64,000 nucleotides of DNA from CAVXGU01 sp963761615 (GTDB taxonomy: Bacteria; Acidobacteriota; Vicinamibacteria; Vicinamibacterales; CAVVIG01), in the NCBI GenBank assembly GCA_963761615.1, contig CAVXGU010000002.1:67917-131916 (forward strand). Direction: 5' to 3'. The stretch's first letter is position 1. The number at the start of each line of letters is the position of its first letter. Under the pieces are notes generated by a model that had not been told where the DNA came from, ran no database searches, and worked only from the letters and a program-made list of their open reading frames with translations. Both the position numbers and the translations under genes were made by a program. Shown here in pieces: positions 40,951 to 50,062 of this stretch.

Positions 40951-41952
40951 ATGACTCGTCAATCACACGGCCGGCAGCTCTGGACGCTCGTCCTGCCCGT
41001 CGCCGTCACGCTCTTCCTGACCGCTCTGGCCTCTCCGGCCGCCGCGCAGGCCGGCGGACAAATCCGAGGCATGGTCAAGGACGCGCAGGGCCAGGCCGTG
41101 GAAGGTGCCGTGGTCACCATCGAGGACCAGACCAGCGGCCGCCACTTCGAGACCAAGACCGACAAGAAGGGCCAGTTCATGCAGATTGGCCTCCACACCG
41201 GCGCGTACAAGCTGACGGCGACCAAGCAGGGCGCCGGCCAGGCGGCCGGGATGGTGAACGTCAGCGCGTCGTCGGCCGCGCAGCCGGTGCTGACGCTGGT
41301 CCCGGCGGCGGCGGGCGGCATGACGAAAGAGGAAATCGAGAAGAAGAACGCCGAGCTCAAGACCGCCTTCGACGCCGGTGTCGCCGCCAACAACGCCGGC
41401 AACTACGACGAGGCGATCGCGAAGTTCAACGACGCGATCGGCATCTCCCCGAAGTGCTCGGACTGCTACTACAACATCGGGGTGATCTACTCGCAGCGGA
41501 AGGACTACGACAAGGCGGAGGAGACCTTCAAGAAGGCGATCGAGATCAAGCCGGACTACGCGGACGCGTACAACGGCCTGGCGAACGTCTACAACGCGGA
41601 GCGGAAGTTCGACGAGGCGGCCGCGGCCAGCAAGAAGGCCGCCGACATCTCGGGCGCCGGTCTGCTGGGCGGCGGCGGCGCCGACGCCGACACCCTCGCG
41701 CGCCAGGCGATGATTCTCTTCAACAGCGGCAAGGCCGCCGACGCCAAGCCGATCGCGCAGCAGGCGCTGTCGATCGATCCGAACAACGCCGACGCCCACT
41801 TCATCATGGGCATGATCCTGCTCTCGGACAATCCGGCCGGCGCGAAGACCGAGCTCGAGGCGTTCCTCAAGCTCACCAAGGATCCCACGGGACAGAACGC
41901 GACGACCGCCAAGTCACTGATCCCGGAGCTCGACAAGATGATCAACAAGTAG
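40951..41952 (+). CDS. exported protein with CarboxypepD-like domain and TPR repeats
   Basis: A 333-residue exported protein. Signal peptide (VLPVAVTLFLTALASPAAAQ), then a carboxypeptidase-regulatory-like beta-sandwich (GQIRGMVKDAQGQAVEGAVVTIEDQ...GAYKLTATKQG), a short linker, and TPR units (AGVAANNAGNYDEAIAKFNDAI, CYYNIGVIYSQRKDYDKAEE, AYNGLANVYNAERKFDEAA). Typical of Acidobacteriota envelope proteins. It lies 5 bp upstream of yggS. Confidence 0.85.
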   Translation: MTRQSHGRQLWTLVLPVAVTLFLTALASPAAAQAGGQIRGMVKDAQGQAVEGAVVTIEDQTSGRHFETKTDKKGQFMQIGLHTGAYKLTATKQGAGQAAGMVNVSASSAAQPVLTLVPAAAGGMTKEEIEKKNAELKTAFDAGVAANNAGNYDEAIAKFNDAIGISPKCSDCYYNIGVIYSQRKDYDKAEETFKKAIEIKPDYADAYNGLANVYNAERKFDEAAAASKKAADISGAGLLGGGGADADTLARQAMILFNSGKAADAKPIAQQALSIDPNNADAHFIMGMILLSDNPAGAKTELEAFLKLTKDPTGQNATTAKSLIPELDKMINK

Positions 41953-41957
41953 CCCTC

Positions 41958-42659
41958 GTGTTCGATTCCGGCGCGCTCGAGGCTCGGCTGGCTGGCGTTC
42001 GCGATCGCATCGCGAGCGCCGCCGCCCGGGCCGGGCGCGATCCCGCCAGCATCCGCCTCGTCGCCGTCTCCAAGACCTTCGATGCCGACCACGTCCGCGC
42101 CGCCGCGCGCGCCGGACAGGTGGACTTCGGCGAGAACCGCGTGCAGGAGGCGCTCCCCAAGATGGACCGCACCGCCGACCTGCCGCTCCGCTGGCACCTG
42201 GTCGGCCATCTCCAGTCGAACAAGGCGCGCAAGGCCGGCGCTCGCTTCGACGTCGTCCAGTCGGTCGACAGCGTGGAGCTGCTCTCGGTCCTCGACCGGT
42301 CGGCCGCCGACGCCGGGCGGACGCTCGACGTGCTCGTCCAGGTGGACATGGCGGAAGAGCCGACCAAGCACGGCGCGAAGGTCGGCGAGCTGGCGCCGCT
42401 CTTCGAGGCCGCGTCGCGGTGCCGCGCGGCGCGACTGGCCGGGCTCATGCTGCTGCCGCCGGCCGTAGACGAACCCGAGGACGCGCGGCCGGCATTCCGC
42501 GCCCTCGTCGAGCTCCGCCGCCGGCTTCTCGATCGGGGCGTGAGCCCGTCCATGCTCGCCGAGCTCTCGATGGGCATGAGTCACGATTTCGAAATCGCGA
42601 TCCAAGAAGGCGCCACGATCGTCCGGGTGGGACGGGCGATCTTCGGCTCGAGGCTCTAG
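41958..42659 (+). CDS. yggS: PLP homeostasis protein YggS/PROSC
   Basis: A 233-residue PLP-binding TIM-barrel protein. PLP lysine in LVAVSKTFDADH, HLVGHLQSNKARK, LVQVDMAEEPTKHG, and LSMGMSHDFEIAIQEGATIVRVGRAIFG. It buffers free pyridoxal phosphate. GTG start at 41958. The TAG stop is the first base group of a GGCTCTG tract. Confidence 0.93.
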   Translation: MFDSGALEARLAGVRDRIASAAARAGRDPASIRLVAVSKTFDADHVRAAARAGQVDFGENRVQEALPKMDRTADLPLRWHLVGHLQSNKARKAGARFDVVQSVDSVELLSVLDRSAADAGRTLDVLVQVDMAEEPTKHGAKVGELAPLFEAASRCRAARLAGLMLLPPAVDEPEDARPAFRALVELRRRLLDRGVSPSMLAELSMGMSHDFEIAIQEGATIVRVGRAIFGSRL

Positions 42660-42856
42660 GCTCTGGGCTCTGGGCTCCAGAGCGGCTTTCGTTTCGCGGT
42701 AGCGGCCGACCTTCAGGTCGGCTTCGCGTTGGCGGACCTGAAGGTCCGCGGCTACACCAATCTCGGGGCACCAATCTCGGGGCACCGATCTCGGGGCGAC
42801 ATCGATCTCGAGAAGACGCCGTAGGCGCTGGGCTCTGGGCTCTGCACTCTGGGCTC
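42659..42856. repeat. composite intergenic repeat (copy 1): heptamers, palindromes, 14-bp units
   Basis: In order: (GGCTCTG) tract from the yggS TAG; an AGCGGCTTTCG-type block; palindrome CCGACCTTCAGGTCGG; palindrome CGGACCTGAAGGTCCG; three CACC(A/G)ATCTCGGGG units of 14 bp; a CATCGATCTCGA block; then heptamers again to 42856. Two more copies of this layout lie after the last ketosynthase gene. The remaining 42857-42950 has a short GGAAGCC tandem and no gene. Confidence 0.88.
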
Positions 42857-42950
42857 GCGCGCAGCGCGACACCGTGCCAGGCCCGGAGCCGGAAGCCGGA
42901 AGCCGGTTCGGCCCTATCGGCGTCCGGCGCAGGCGCCGATACGGACGGAT

Positions 42951-43505
42951 ATGAACGTGACTCCCTTCGATCTCCGCAATCAGCGCTTCCGGAAGGCCTT
43001 TCGCGGCTTCGACACGATCGAGGTGACCTCGTTCCTGGGAGCCGTGGCGGACGACTACGAGCAGGCGCTGCGGGAAACGGACCAGCTCCGCCAGAACCTG
43101 GCGCGGCTCGAGGCGATGCTCAACGAGCACCGCGAGCACGAGAAGAACCTCCGCAATACCCTGCTCACGGCCCAGCGCCTCTCCGACGGCATCAAGAACA
43201 ACGCCGAGGAGGAGGCGCGGCGCCTGCTCCGCGAGGCGGAGGGCCGGTCGGCGCTGCTGCTCGAGAAGACGCAGTCGCAGCTCGAGGACGTCCAGCGCGA
43301 GATCGACGGGCTCAAGCTCAAGCGGAAGGAAGTCGAGACCTCGCTCGAGGCGTCGATTCAGATGCTCCGGAACACGCTCGAGTTCGTGCGCGAGCAGGAA
43401 GCCCGCGAGCGTGAGGAGCGCATCCTGCTGCACCGGCCGCGGCACGCGGAGTCGTCGTCGACCGACGCGGCCGAGCCCGCTGCCCCGCTGCGCGCCCAGG
43501 GTTGA
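42951..43505 (+). CDS. DivIVA domain protein
   Basis: A 184-residue protein with the DivIVA start (MNVTPFDLRNQRFRKAFRGFDTIEVTSFL) that binds curved membrane, then a long coiled coil (about 35-155) rich in Arg, Glu and Leu. A role in pole or division-site organisation is likely. It overlaps the yggU TTG through a TTGA junction. Confidence 0.88.
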   Translation: MNVTPFDLRNQRFRKAFRGFDTIEVTSFLGAVADDYEQALRETDQLRQNLARLEAMLNEHREHEKNLRNTLLTAQRLSDGIKNNAEEEARRLLREAEGRSALLLEKTQSQLEDVQREIDGLKLKRKEVETSLEASIQMLRNTLEFVREQEAREREERILLHRPRHAESSSTDAAEPAAPLRAQG

Positions 43506-43789
43506 GCTACTGCCGGCCGTCGGCCGACGGCATCGTCCTGGCGCTCCAGATCGTCCCGCGGGCCCGATCGAACGCCGTCGGCGAGGTCCGCGACGGCCGC
43601 CTGGTCATCCGCCTCACGGCTCCGCCCGTCGACGACGCGGCGAACCGCGAACTGGTCGCCTATCTCGCCAGGTGCCTCGGGGTCCCCGCCCGGGCCGTTC
43701 GAATCCTGTCAGGAGCGCGATCGCGCCGCAAGCGCGTGGCGATCGCCGGCGTCACCGAAACGGATTGGCAGCGGGCGCTCCAGGGCTGA
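43502..43789 (+). CDS. yggU: DUF167/YggU family protein
   Basis: A 95-residue protein matching DUF167: LQIVPRARSNAVGEV, LVIRLTAPPVDDAANRELVAYLARCLGVP and VRILSGARSRRKRVAI. Function unknown. Start is TTG at 43502, overlapping the divIVA TGA; no other start gives the whole domain. The 3' end overlaps the opposite-strand small membrane protein gene by 38 bp. Confidence 0.88.
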   Translation: MSYCRPSADGIVLALQIVPRARSNAVGEVRDGRLVIRLTAPPVDDAANRELVAYLARCLGVPARAVRILSGARSRRKRVAIAGVTETDWQRALQG

Positions 43790-44120
43790 CGCCCAGGTCC
43801 TCGATGTGGACGCCGAACCGCCAGGGATACGTGTAGTTCGGCAGCAGCAGGATCGGCGCCACGTAGTCGGTGTCGACATAGGTGTGGCCCCGGTCGTCGC
43901 GGTGGACGTCGACGTCGGCGGGCGCCAGCGGAATGTCGTAGTCGTTGGTGAGGTCGACAATCTCGCTCCGCAACTGCTCGACCGACTTCCGCCCCCCCTC
44001 CTCCACGACCTGAAGCACGGCGTCCTGGAAGCGGAAATGGACGAGGTAGGCCGAGCCCACCCGCCAGCACGCGTTGGCGATGAGCGCGGCGAGCGCGAGC
44101 TTGACGAGCGTCTTGATCAT
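43752..44120 (-). CDS. small membrane protein downstream of lepB, DUF4845-like
   Basis: A 122-residue protein with one N-terminal membrane helix (LVKLALAALIANACWRVG) and a periplasmic part containing HFRFQDAVLQVVEEGGRKSVEQLRSEI and DVDVHRDDRGHTYVDTDY. Position after lepB and the single-helix plus small alpha/beta tail fit the DUF4845 group, found after lepB in many genomes; that label is by context. The ATG 44120 is 2 bp after the lepB stop. Confidence 0.7.
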   Translation of the reverse strand: MIKTLVKLALAALIANACWRVGSAYLVHFRFQDAVLQVVEEGGRKSVEQLRSEIVDLTNDYDIPLAPADVDVHRDDRGHTYVDTDYVAPILLLPNYTYPWRFGVHIEDLGVSPGAPAANPFR

Positions 44121-44122
44121 GC

Positions 44123-44866
44123 TCAGTGCGTCTGTTTCAACATTCGATCCCACCGGGTCCGCGTGAAGAAGTGCAGGACCACCGACCCGAGGTTCCTGAG
44201 CGCCGTCCCCGTGTCGCCGGGCTCGTAGTCCTGGGTCTCGGACTCGTAGGACCAGTAGATCACGAACGCCTTGCCCTTGATCAAATCGCGGGGGAGAAAT
44301 CCCCAGTACCGGCTGTCCTCGGAGTTGTCCCGGTTGTCGCCCATGACGAAGTACTGGCCGGGCGGCACCGTCACCGGGCCGTAGTTCTCGCGCACGTCGA
44401 ACGAGGTCACCTCGTGCGCCGACGAGGGGCTGGCGGGCGGCTCGAGGAAGTGCACGTACGGCTCGTCGAGGGGCTTGCCGTCGATGTACATCTTCTTGTC
44501 GCGCTCCTCGACCGTCTCGCCGGGCAGGCCGATCACGCGCTTGATCAGGTCGCGGTCCGGCTGCTCGGGGAACTTGAAGACGATGATGTCGCGGCGCGCG
44601 ATGTCGCCGACCGGCAGCAACACCCGTTCCAGGCGGGTGGCGGTCGGCGCGAAGACGAACTTGTTGACCAGCAGGTGGTCCCCGATGAGCAGGTTGTTCT
44701 CCATCGAGCCGGTCGGGATCTTGAACGCCTGCACGACGAAGGTGCGCACGAAGAGCGCCAGGATCACCGCGATGACGATCGACTCGAAGTACTCGCGGGC
44801 AGCGGACTTCTGGAACGGCTGCGGCGGGGGCGCGGGCGGCGCCGCGGGGCGCTGGCGTGGCGGCAT
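44123..44866 (-). CDS. lepB: signal peptidase I
   Basis: A 247-residue inner-membrane peptidase releasing exported proteins from their signal peptides. One membrane helix (about 27-47), catalytic Ser in PTGSMENNLL (Ser54) and Lys in RDLIKRVIG (Lys109), then GDNRDNSEDSRYWG. A Pro-rich N terminus (PAAPPAPPPQP) is unusual. The ATG 44866 lies 2 bp after the lepA stop. Confidence 0.95.
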   Translation of the reverse strand: MPPRQRPAAPPAPPPQPFQKSAAREYFESIVIAVILALFVRTFVVQAFKIPTGSMENNLLIGDHLLVNKFVFAPTATRLERVLLPVGDIARRDIIVFKFPEQPDRDLIKRVIGLPGETVEERDKKMYIDGKPLDEPYVHFLEPPASPSSAHEVTSFDVRENYGPVTVPPGQYFVMGDNRDNSEDSRYWGFLPRDLIKGKAFVIYWSYESETQDYEPGDTGTALRNLGSVVLHFFTRTRWDRMLKQTH

Positions 44867-44868
44867 CG

Positions 44869-46674
44869 CTACTCGCCCTGTCCGACCTTGAGGACGGCCA
44901 GGAACGCCTCCTGCGGGATCTCGACGCGGCCCACCCGTTTCATGCGCTTCTTGCCTTCCTTCTGCTTCTCGAGCAGCTTGCGCTTGCGGGTGATGTCGCC
45001 GCCGTAGCACTTGGCGAGCACGTTCTTGCGCAGCGCCTTCACCGTCTCGCGCGCGATCACGCGGCTCCCGACGGCCGCCTGGATCGCCACCTCGAACATC
45101 TGCCGCGGGATGAGCTCGCGCATCTTGGCGGCGAGCGCCCGGCCCCGCTCGTACGCCGTGTCCCGGTGGACGATCACCGAGAGCGCGTCGACGGGCTCGC
45201 CGTTGACCAGGATGTCCAGCTTGACCAGCGGCGAGGGCCAGTATCCCGTCACATGATAATCGAGCGACGCGTAGCCGCGCGAGACGGTCTTCAGCCGGTC
45301 GTAGAAGTCCAGCACGACCTCGTTGAAGGGCAGCTCGTAGGTCACGAGCACGCGATCCGTCGACACGTATTCGAGAGTCTTCTGCACGCCGCGCTTCTCC
45401 TGGCAGAGCTGCAGGATCGCGCCGACGTACTCGACCGGCGTCAGAATCGTGGCCGTGATGACCGGCTCCTCGACCGTCGCGATCCGGCCCGCGTCGGGCA
45501 GCTTCGCCGGGCTGTCGATCTCGTGCACCTCGCCGTCGGTCGTCGTCACGCGGTACAGCACGCCCGGCGCGGTCGTCACCAGGTCCATGTTGAACTCGCG
45601 CTCGAGGCGCTCCTGCACGATCTCCATGTGCAGCAGCCCCAGGAAGCCGCACCGGAACCCGAAGCCCAGCGCCGCCGACGTCTCCGGCTCGTAGAAGAAC
45701 GACGCGTCGTTCAGCCGCAGCTTCTCGAGGGCGTCACGCAGCTCGGGGTACTGGTGGCCCTCGACGGGATACATCCCCGCGAAGACCATCGGCTTCAGCT
45801 CCTTGAAGCCGGGAAACGGCTCGGCCGTCGGCCGCGCCGTCTCGGTGATCGTGTCGCCGATCTTCGCGTCGCTGATCGTCTTGATGTTCGCGACGAGGAA
45901 GCCCACCTCGCCCACGCCCAGCTCGTCCACCACCACGGCCTTGGGCGTGAACGTGCCCACCTGTTCCACCTCGTGGTCCTGGCCGCCCGCCATGAGGCGG
46001 ATCCGCAGGCCCTTCCGCATCACGCCGTCGATCACGCGGACCACGATCACGACGCCCCGGTAGGCGTCGTACCAGGAGTCGAAGATGAGCGCTTTGAGCG
46101 GGGCGTCGCCGCGCCCCGCGGGCGGGGGCAGCCGGTGGACGATCGCCTCGAGGATCTCCGGCACGCCGGTGCCGAGCTTGGCGCTCGCCAGCAGCGCGCC
46201 CGCGCCGTCGAGCCCGACGATGTCCTGGATCTGGCGCCGCACTTCCTCCGGCTGCGCCCCCGGCAGGTCGATCTTGTTGATGACCGGGATGATCTCGAGG
46301 TTGTTCTCGACCGCCAGGTAGGCGTTGGCCAGCGTCTGGGCCTCGACGCCCTGCGAGGCGTCGACCAGCAGCAGCGCCCCCTCGCAGGCCGCGAGCGACC
46401 GCGTCACCTCGTAGGAGAAATCGACGTGGCCCGGCGTGTCGATCAGGTTGAGGACGTAGGTCTCGCCCGACTTCGCGGTGTACGTCATGCGCACGGGATG
46501 CGCCTTGATCGTGATGCCGCGCTCGCGCTCGAGATCCATCGCGTCGAGGACCTGCGCTTCCATCTCGCGCGCCTCGAGCGCACCGGTCGTCTCGAGAAAG
46601 CGGTCGGCCAGCGTCGACTTGCCGTGGTCGATGTGTGCGATGACGGAGAAGTTGCGGATCAGGCGCGGGTCCAT
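44869..46674 (-). CDS. lepA: elongation factor 4 (LepA)
   Basis: A 601-residue GTPase that acts on the ribosome. G1 HIDHGKSTL, G3 DTPGHVDF, G4 NKIDLP, and a C-terminal LepA domain ending with YGGDITRKRKLLEKQKEGKKRMK. The ATG 46674 gives the canonical MDPRLIRNFSVIAHIDH. A long in-frame extension upstream is translated heptamer repeat, not gene. It starts the lepA-lepB operon. Confidence 0.97.
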   Translation of the reverse strand: MDPRLIRNFSVIAHIDHGKSTLADRFLETTGALEAREMEAQVLDAMDLERERGITIKAHPVRMTYTAKSGETYVLNLIDTPGHVDFSYEVTRSLAACEGALLLVDASQGVEAQTLANAYLAVENNLEIIPVINKIDLPGAQPEEVRRQIQDIVGLDGAGALLASAKLGTGVPEILEAIVHRLPPPAGRGDAPLKALIFDSWYDAYRGVVIVVRVIDGVMRKGLRIRLMAGGQDHEVEQVGTFTPKAVVVDELGVGEVGFLVANIKTISDAKIGDTITETARPTAEPFPGFKELKPMVFAGMYPVEGHQYPELRDALEKLRLNDASFFYEPETSAALGFGFRCGFLGLLHMEIVQERLEREFNMDLVTTAPGVLYRVTTTDGEVHEIDSPAKLPDAGRIATVEEPVITATILTPVEYVGAILQLCQEKRGVQKTLEYVSTDRVLVTYELPFNEVVLDFYDRLKTVSRGYASLDYHVTGYWPSPLVKLDILVNGEPVDALSVIVHRDTAYERGRALAAKMRELIPRQMFEVAIQAAVGSRVIARETVKALRKNVLAKCYGGDITRKRKLLEKQKEGKKRMKRVGRVEIPQEAFLAVLKVGQGE

Positions 46675-46696
46675 GGGACGGGGATCCTGACGATTA

Positions 46697-46858
46697 TAGG
46701 GGCTCTGGGCTCTGGGCTCTGGGCTCTCGGCTCTGGGCTCTCGGCTCTCGGCTCTGGGCTCGCGGCTCTCGGCTCCGAAGCAGACCTGAAGGTCTGCGCT
46801 ACACGGCGCGTGGTCACAGGACGTCGCCACAGGGCGTGGCGCAGGCCTTCAGGCCTGC
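46697..46858. repeat. heptamer tract and two palindromes between lepA and the SolA-like gene
   Basis: 46697-46778: about eleven GGCTCTG/GGCTCTC heptamers. 46781-46796: CAGACCTGAAGGTCTG. 46841-46858: GCAGGCCTTCAGGCCTGC. Both palindromes share the ACCTTCAGG (or reverse) core with the palindromes at 42.7 and 62.4 kb. The 46797-46840 stretch between is unassigned. It is the divergent spacer of lepA and the SolA-like gene, so promoters may lie inside it. Confidence 0.88.
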
Positions 46859-46883
46859 CGAGTCCGGTAGGATCGACGGGTCC

Positions 46884-48023
46884 ATGAAGACGTTCGATGC
46901 CATCGTGATCGGCCTGGGCGCGATGGGTGCCGCGGCGCTTCATCAGCTCGCCGCGCGCGGCGCCCGCGTCCTCGGCCTGGAGCAGTACGCCCTCGGCCAC
47001 GATCGCGGCAGCTCCCACGGCTCGACGCGCATCATCCGCAAGGCGTATTTCGAGCACCCGGACTACGTGCCCCTCCTCGACCGCGCCTACGCCCTGTGGG
47101 CGGACCTCGAAGCGGCGAGCGGTCACCGCCTCGTCGAGCGATGCGGCCTGGTCGTCGCGGGATCGGAGCGAAGCGAGGTCGTGGCGGGCATCCGCCTGGC
47201 CGCCCGCACGCACGGGCTGGACATCCGCGAGCTGGATCGCCGGCAGGCCGCCGCCCACGCCGGCCGCTTCCGGTTCGCCGAGGACGACATCGTCCTTTTC
47301 GAGCCCGATGCGGGGTTCCTCTACGCCGACGCGTGTCTCGCGCAGCTGCACGCGGAAGCCCGGAGGCGCAGCGCCGAGATCGCCGCCGGCGAGCCTGTCG
47401 TCGACTGGAGGGCGGACGCGGGCGGGATCTCGGTCCGTACGCCGGCGGGGGAATACGCGGCCGACCGGTTGATTATCTGCGCGGGGCCGTGGGCCGGATC
47501 GCTGCTCCGCCGGCAGTTGCCGCTGGTCGTGCGCCGCGTGCCGCTCTTCTGGCTGGACGCCGCCGCCCCGGCGCTCCGCCTCGACCGCGGCTGCCCGGTC
47601 TTCGCTTTCGACACGCCGGAAGGATTCTTCTACGGCTTCCCGGTCTTCGACGCCGGCGGCCTGAAGGTCGCCCAGCATCGGGGCCGGGAGATCGCGCCGG
47701 ATCCATCGCTCGCCGACCGCGGCCAGGCGCCGGGCGACTTTCCGCCGGTCCGCGAGTTCCTGCGCCGCCACGCGCCGGACGCCGGCGAGCGCGTCCAGCG
47801 CTTCGCCACGTGCCTCTACACGATGACGCCGGATCAGCACTTCGTCGTCGATCGCCACCCGGACCACGAGCGCGTCGTGTTCGCCGCCGGCTTCAGCGGC
47901 CACGGGTTCAAGTTCGCGCCGGTGGTGGGATCGGTGCTCGCCGATCTCGCGCTGACGGGCCGAACCGAGGCGCCGGTGGGGTTCCTGTCTGCGACGCGGA
48001 CCGCGTTGTCGCGGCGGGCCTGA
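46884..48023 (+). CDS. solA: FAD-dependent oxidase, SolA/monomeric sarcosine oxidase type
   Basis: A 379-residue DAO-family flavoenzyme. FAD motif VIGLGAMGAAALH at the N terminus, GSSHGSTRIIRKAYFEHPDY (typical of sarcosine/N-methyltryptophan oxidases), ICAGPWAG and C-terminal FAAGFSGHGFKFAPVVG. It oxidises an N-methyl amino acid such as sarcosine; the exact substrate is not clear. It lies next to the inositol cluster but converges on it. It is flanked by heptamer tracts on both sides. Confidence 0.88.
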   Translation: MKTFDAIVIGLGAMGAAALHQLAARGARVLGLEQYALGHDRGSSHGSTRIIRKAYFEHPDYVPLLDRAYALWADLEAASGHRLVERCGLVVAGSERSEVVAGIRLAARTHGLDIRELDRRQAAAHAGRFRFAEDDIVLFEPDAGFLYADACLAQLHAEARRRSAEIAAGEPVVDWRADAGGISVRTPAGEYAADRLIICAGPWAGSLLRRQLPLVVRRVPLFWLDAAAPALRLDRGCPVFAFDTPEGFFYGFPVFDAGGLKVAQHRGREIAPDPSLADRGQAPGDFPPVREFLRRHAPDAGERVQRFATCLYTMTPDQHFVVDRHPDHERVVFAAGFSGHGFKFAPVVGSVLADLALTGRTEAPVGFLSATRTALSRRA

Positions 48024-48027
48024 CGCC

Positions 48028-48104
48028 CAGAGCCGAGAGCCCAGAGCCGAGAGCCGAGAGCCCAGAGCCGAGAGCCCAGAGCCCAGAGCCGAGAGCCCAG
48101 AGCC
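48028..48104. repeat. heptamer tract (CAGAGCC/GAGAGCC) at the end of two convergent genes
   Basis: About eleven units that read GGCTCTG/GGCTCTC on the minus strand, starting directly after the TAG stop of the inositol monophosphatase gene. It fills the spacer between the SolA-like gene and that gene. Confidence 0.9.
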
Positions 48105-48914
48105 CTAAGCGTCCGCGCCGACGGACCGGATCACGTCGAGCAGCGCGCCGTGGACGCGGCCGTTCGAGGCGAGCACCTCGCCGCTCTCGTGCGAGAAGGG
48201 CCCCCCGTCGAGGGCGCTGACCACGCCTCCGGCCTCGTGCACGATCAGCGCGCCGGCGGCGATGTCCCACGCCTTGAGGCCGCGATCCCAGAAGGCGTCG
48301 ACGCGGCCGCCGGCCACGTAGCAGAGGTCGAGCGCCGCCGATCCCAGGCGCCGCACCCCCTGCGCGCGGACCGCGCATTCCCCGAGCAGGTCTTCCATCG
48401 CGCGATCCCGGGACGTGGCGCCGTGCGGGAACCCGGTGCCGAGCGCCGCGTCCTCGAGGCGCGCGGTGGTGGACACGGCCAGCCGCCGTCCGTTGATCCA
48501 CGCGCCATGGCCCCGTTCGGCCGTGTACAGCTCCCGGTGCGACGGGTCGTGGATCGCCGCGGCCTCGACCACGCCGTCGACCTCGAAGGCGAGCGAGGCG
48601 CAGAAGAAAGGGAGGCCGTGCGCGTAGTTGACCGTCCCGTCGATCGGATCGAACAGCCACCGGCTCCGGGCGCCGGCCCGCCCGCTGCCGCCGGCCTCTT
48701 CCCCGACGGCGGCGTGCTCGGGAAACCGCTCCGCGATCACCGCGCGGAACATCCGCTCGACCTCGAGATCCACGGCGGTGACGATGTCGCGATGGCCCTT
48801 CGACTCGACGCGGAAGTCGGTGCCGAGGCGCGCGAGCTGGATCTCGCCCGCGCGGCGGACGATCTCGACGGCGGCCGCCAGGAACGGGCTGGCGGCTCCG
48901 CCTTCAGCTGACAT
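48105..48914 (-). CDS. inositol monophosphatase family protein
   Basis: A 269-residue Mg-dependent phosphatase. Metal-binding motifs: GEEAGGSG, DPIDGTVNYAHGLPFF and WDIAAGALIVHEAGG. It would remove phosphate from inositol-phosphate, here most likely the product of the inositol-3-phosphate synthase encoded 4 kb away. It is last in a leftward operon of ligase, aminotransferase, dehydrogenase and phosphatase, and its ATG overlaps the dehydrogenase stop region by 11 bp. Confidence 0.9.
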   Translation of the reverse strand: MSAEGGAASPFLAAAVEIVRRAGEIQLARLGTDFRVESKGHRDIVTAVDLEVERMFRAVIAERFPEHAAVGEEAGGSGRAGARSRWLFDPIDGTVNYAHGLPFFCASLAFEVDGVVEAAAIHDPSHRELYTAERGHGAWINGRRLAVSTTARLEDAALGTGFPHGATSRDRAMEDLLGECAVRAQGVRRLGSAALDLCYVAGGRVDAFWDRGLKAWDIAAGALIVHEAGGVVSALDGGPFSHESGEVLASNGRVHGALLDVIRSVGADA

Positions 48915-50062
48915 CGACGAGGATCTTGCCGTGGCCGCGGGCGCGGGAGGTCTGGAGGGCCGTCTCGAATCTCGGCGAACGGGAACTTGGCGGTGATCAT
49001 CGGCAGCGGATCGATCCGTCCCGACGCCATCAGGCGAAGGACGTGGGGATAGGTGCCGTGGCCGGCGTTGCCCTTGGCCAGGATGATCGTCGCGCGCTTG
49101 GTCTGGAGGGGCTCGGGGAAGATCGTCACGTGCGACGAGTCGCGTCCGATGACGAGGATCCGGCCGAGGAGCGCGACCGACGCTTCCATGGCCGGCAGCG
49201 TCTGCGTGAACACGCCGGCCGCTTCGATCTGCAGGTCGGCGCCCTGTCCGGCGGTCTCGGTCATGACGACGTCGGCCGCCGGGACCTCCTTCGGGTTGTG
49301 GGCCGAGTCGGCGCCCATCGCCAGCGCCAGCGCGCGCCGCTCGGGCGTCACCTCGAACACGATGATGCGCGCGGCGCCGCACGCACGGAGCATCGCGACG
49401 CTGGCGAGCCCGATCGGGCCGGCCCCGTGGACGACGGTGAACGCGCCCGGCGTGACGCCGCCGGCGCCGTGCACGAGCGCGTTGTAGACGACGGTGAACG
49501 GCTCGATGAGGGCGCCGCAGTCGTACAGCTGGCCGCCGCGTCCCAGCCGGGCTGCGAGGCCGTCGATCGGCCAGCAGTTCCGCGCGGGCACGCGCACGTA
49601 CTCGGCGAAGCCGCCGTCGCGGCTGAAGCCGACCTCGTCGAGGTTCTCGCAGTGGTTCGGCTGGTCGATCCGGCACGCGTAGCAGGTGCCGCACCGCACC
49701 ATGTCCTCGATCGTGACGGGCGTGCCCGCGGCGATGTGCGTCACGCGCTCGCCGACGGCGACGACGTCGCCCGCGAGCTCGTGCCCGAGGATCGTGGGAA
49801 ACCGCGTCAGGCCCGGATACATGATGTAGCCGTCCCGGTCGGTCTCGAAGAAGTGCAGGTCGGATCCGCAGAAGCCGACGCGCCGCAGCTTGATGAGGAC
49901 CTCGTCCGGGCGGGGCGTCGGCATCTCGACGTCCTTGAACGAGGCGTGCGGGTGTCGCCACACGCTGCTGCCGATGAGCGCCTTGCGGGTCTCGACCTCG
50001 CTGGGCGAGGGTCGGTACTCGGGCCGCGGATCCCAGGTGGCGTCGATGACGAAGGCCTTCAT
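48904..50062 (-). CDS. zinc-dependent dehydrogenase, scyllo-inosose dehydrogenase-like, frame broken near the end
   Basis: A medium-chain dehydrogenase (385 residues once corrected). Catalytic zinc Cys in GFCGSDLHFFE and GHELAG, structural zinc Cys in CGTCYAC...NHC, and NAD motif HGAGPIGLASVA. From memory, segments such as DGYIMYPGLTRFP and PNHCENLDEVGFSRDGGFAEY look like the Thermotoga scyllo-inosose 3-dehydrogenase group, which fits its neighbours. The 1159-nt span has one base too many: dropping one T of ATT near 48969 restores AEIETALQTSRARGHGKILVDVS and a stop at 48904. Probable role: oxidising inositol or an inosose to a ketone. Confidence 0.82.

Noticed and set aside
42659..42856. An insertion sequence or attachment site
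   Set aside because: No transposase or integrase gene, no target duplication visible; it is a non-coding repeat element.
46675..46830. N-terminal extension of LepA with EPRAESREPRAE-like repeats
   Set aside because: It is translation of the GGCTCTN tract; canonical LepA begins at the ATG 46674.
46884..48023. SolA-like oxidase as a member of the cyclitol cluster
   Set aside because: It is convergent, separated by a repeat tract, and its family acts on N-methyl amino acids; no evidence links it to the cluster.
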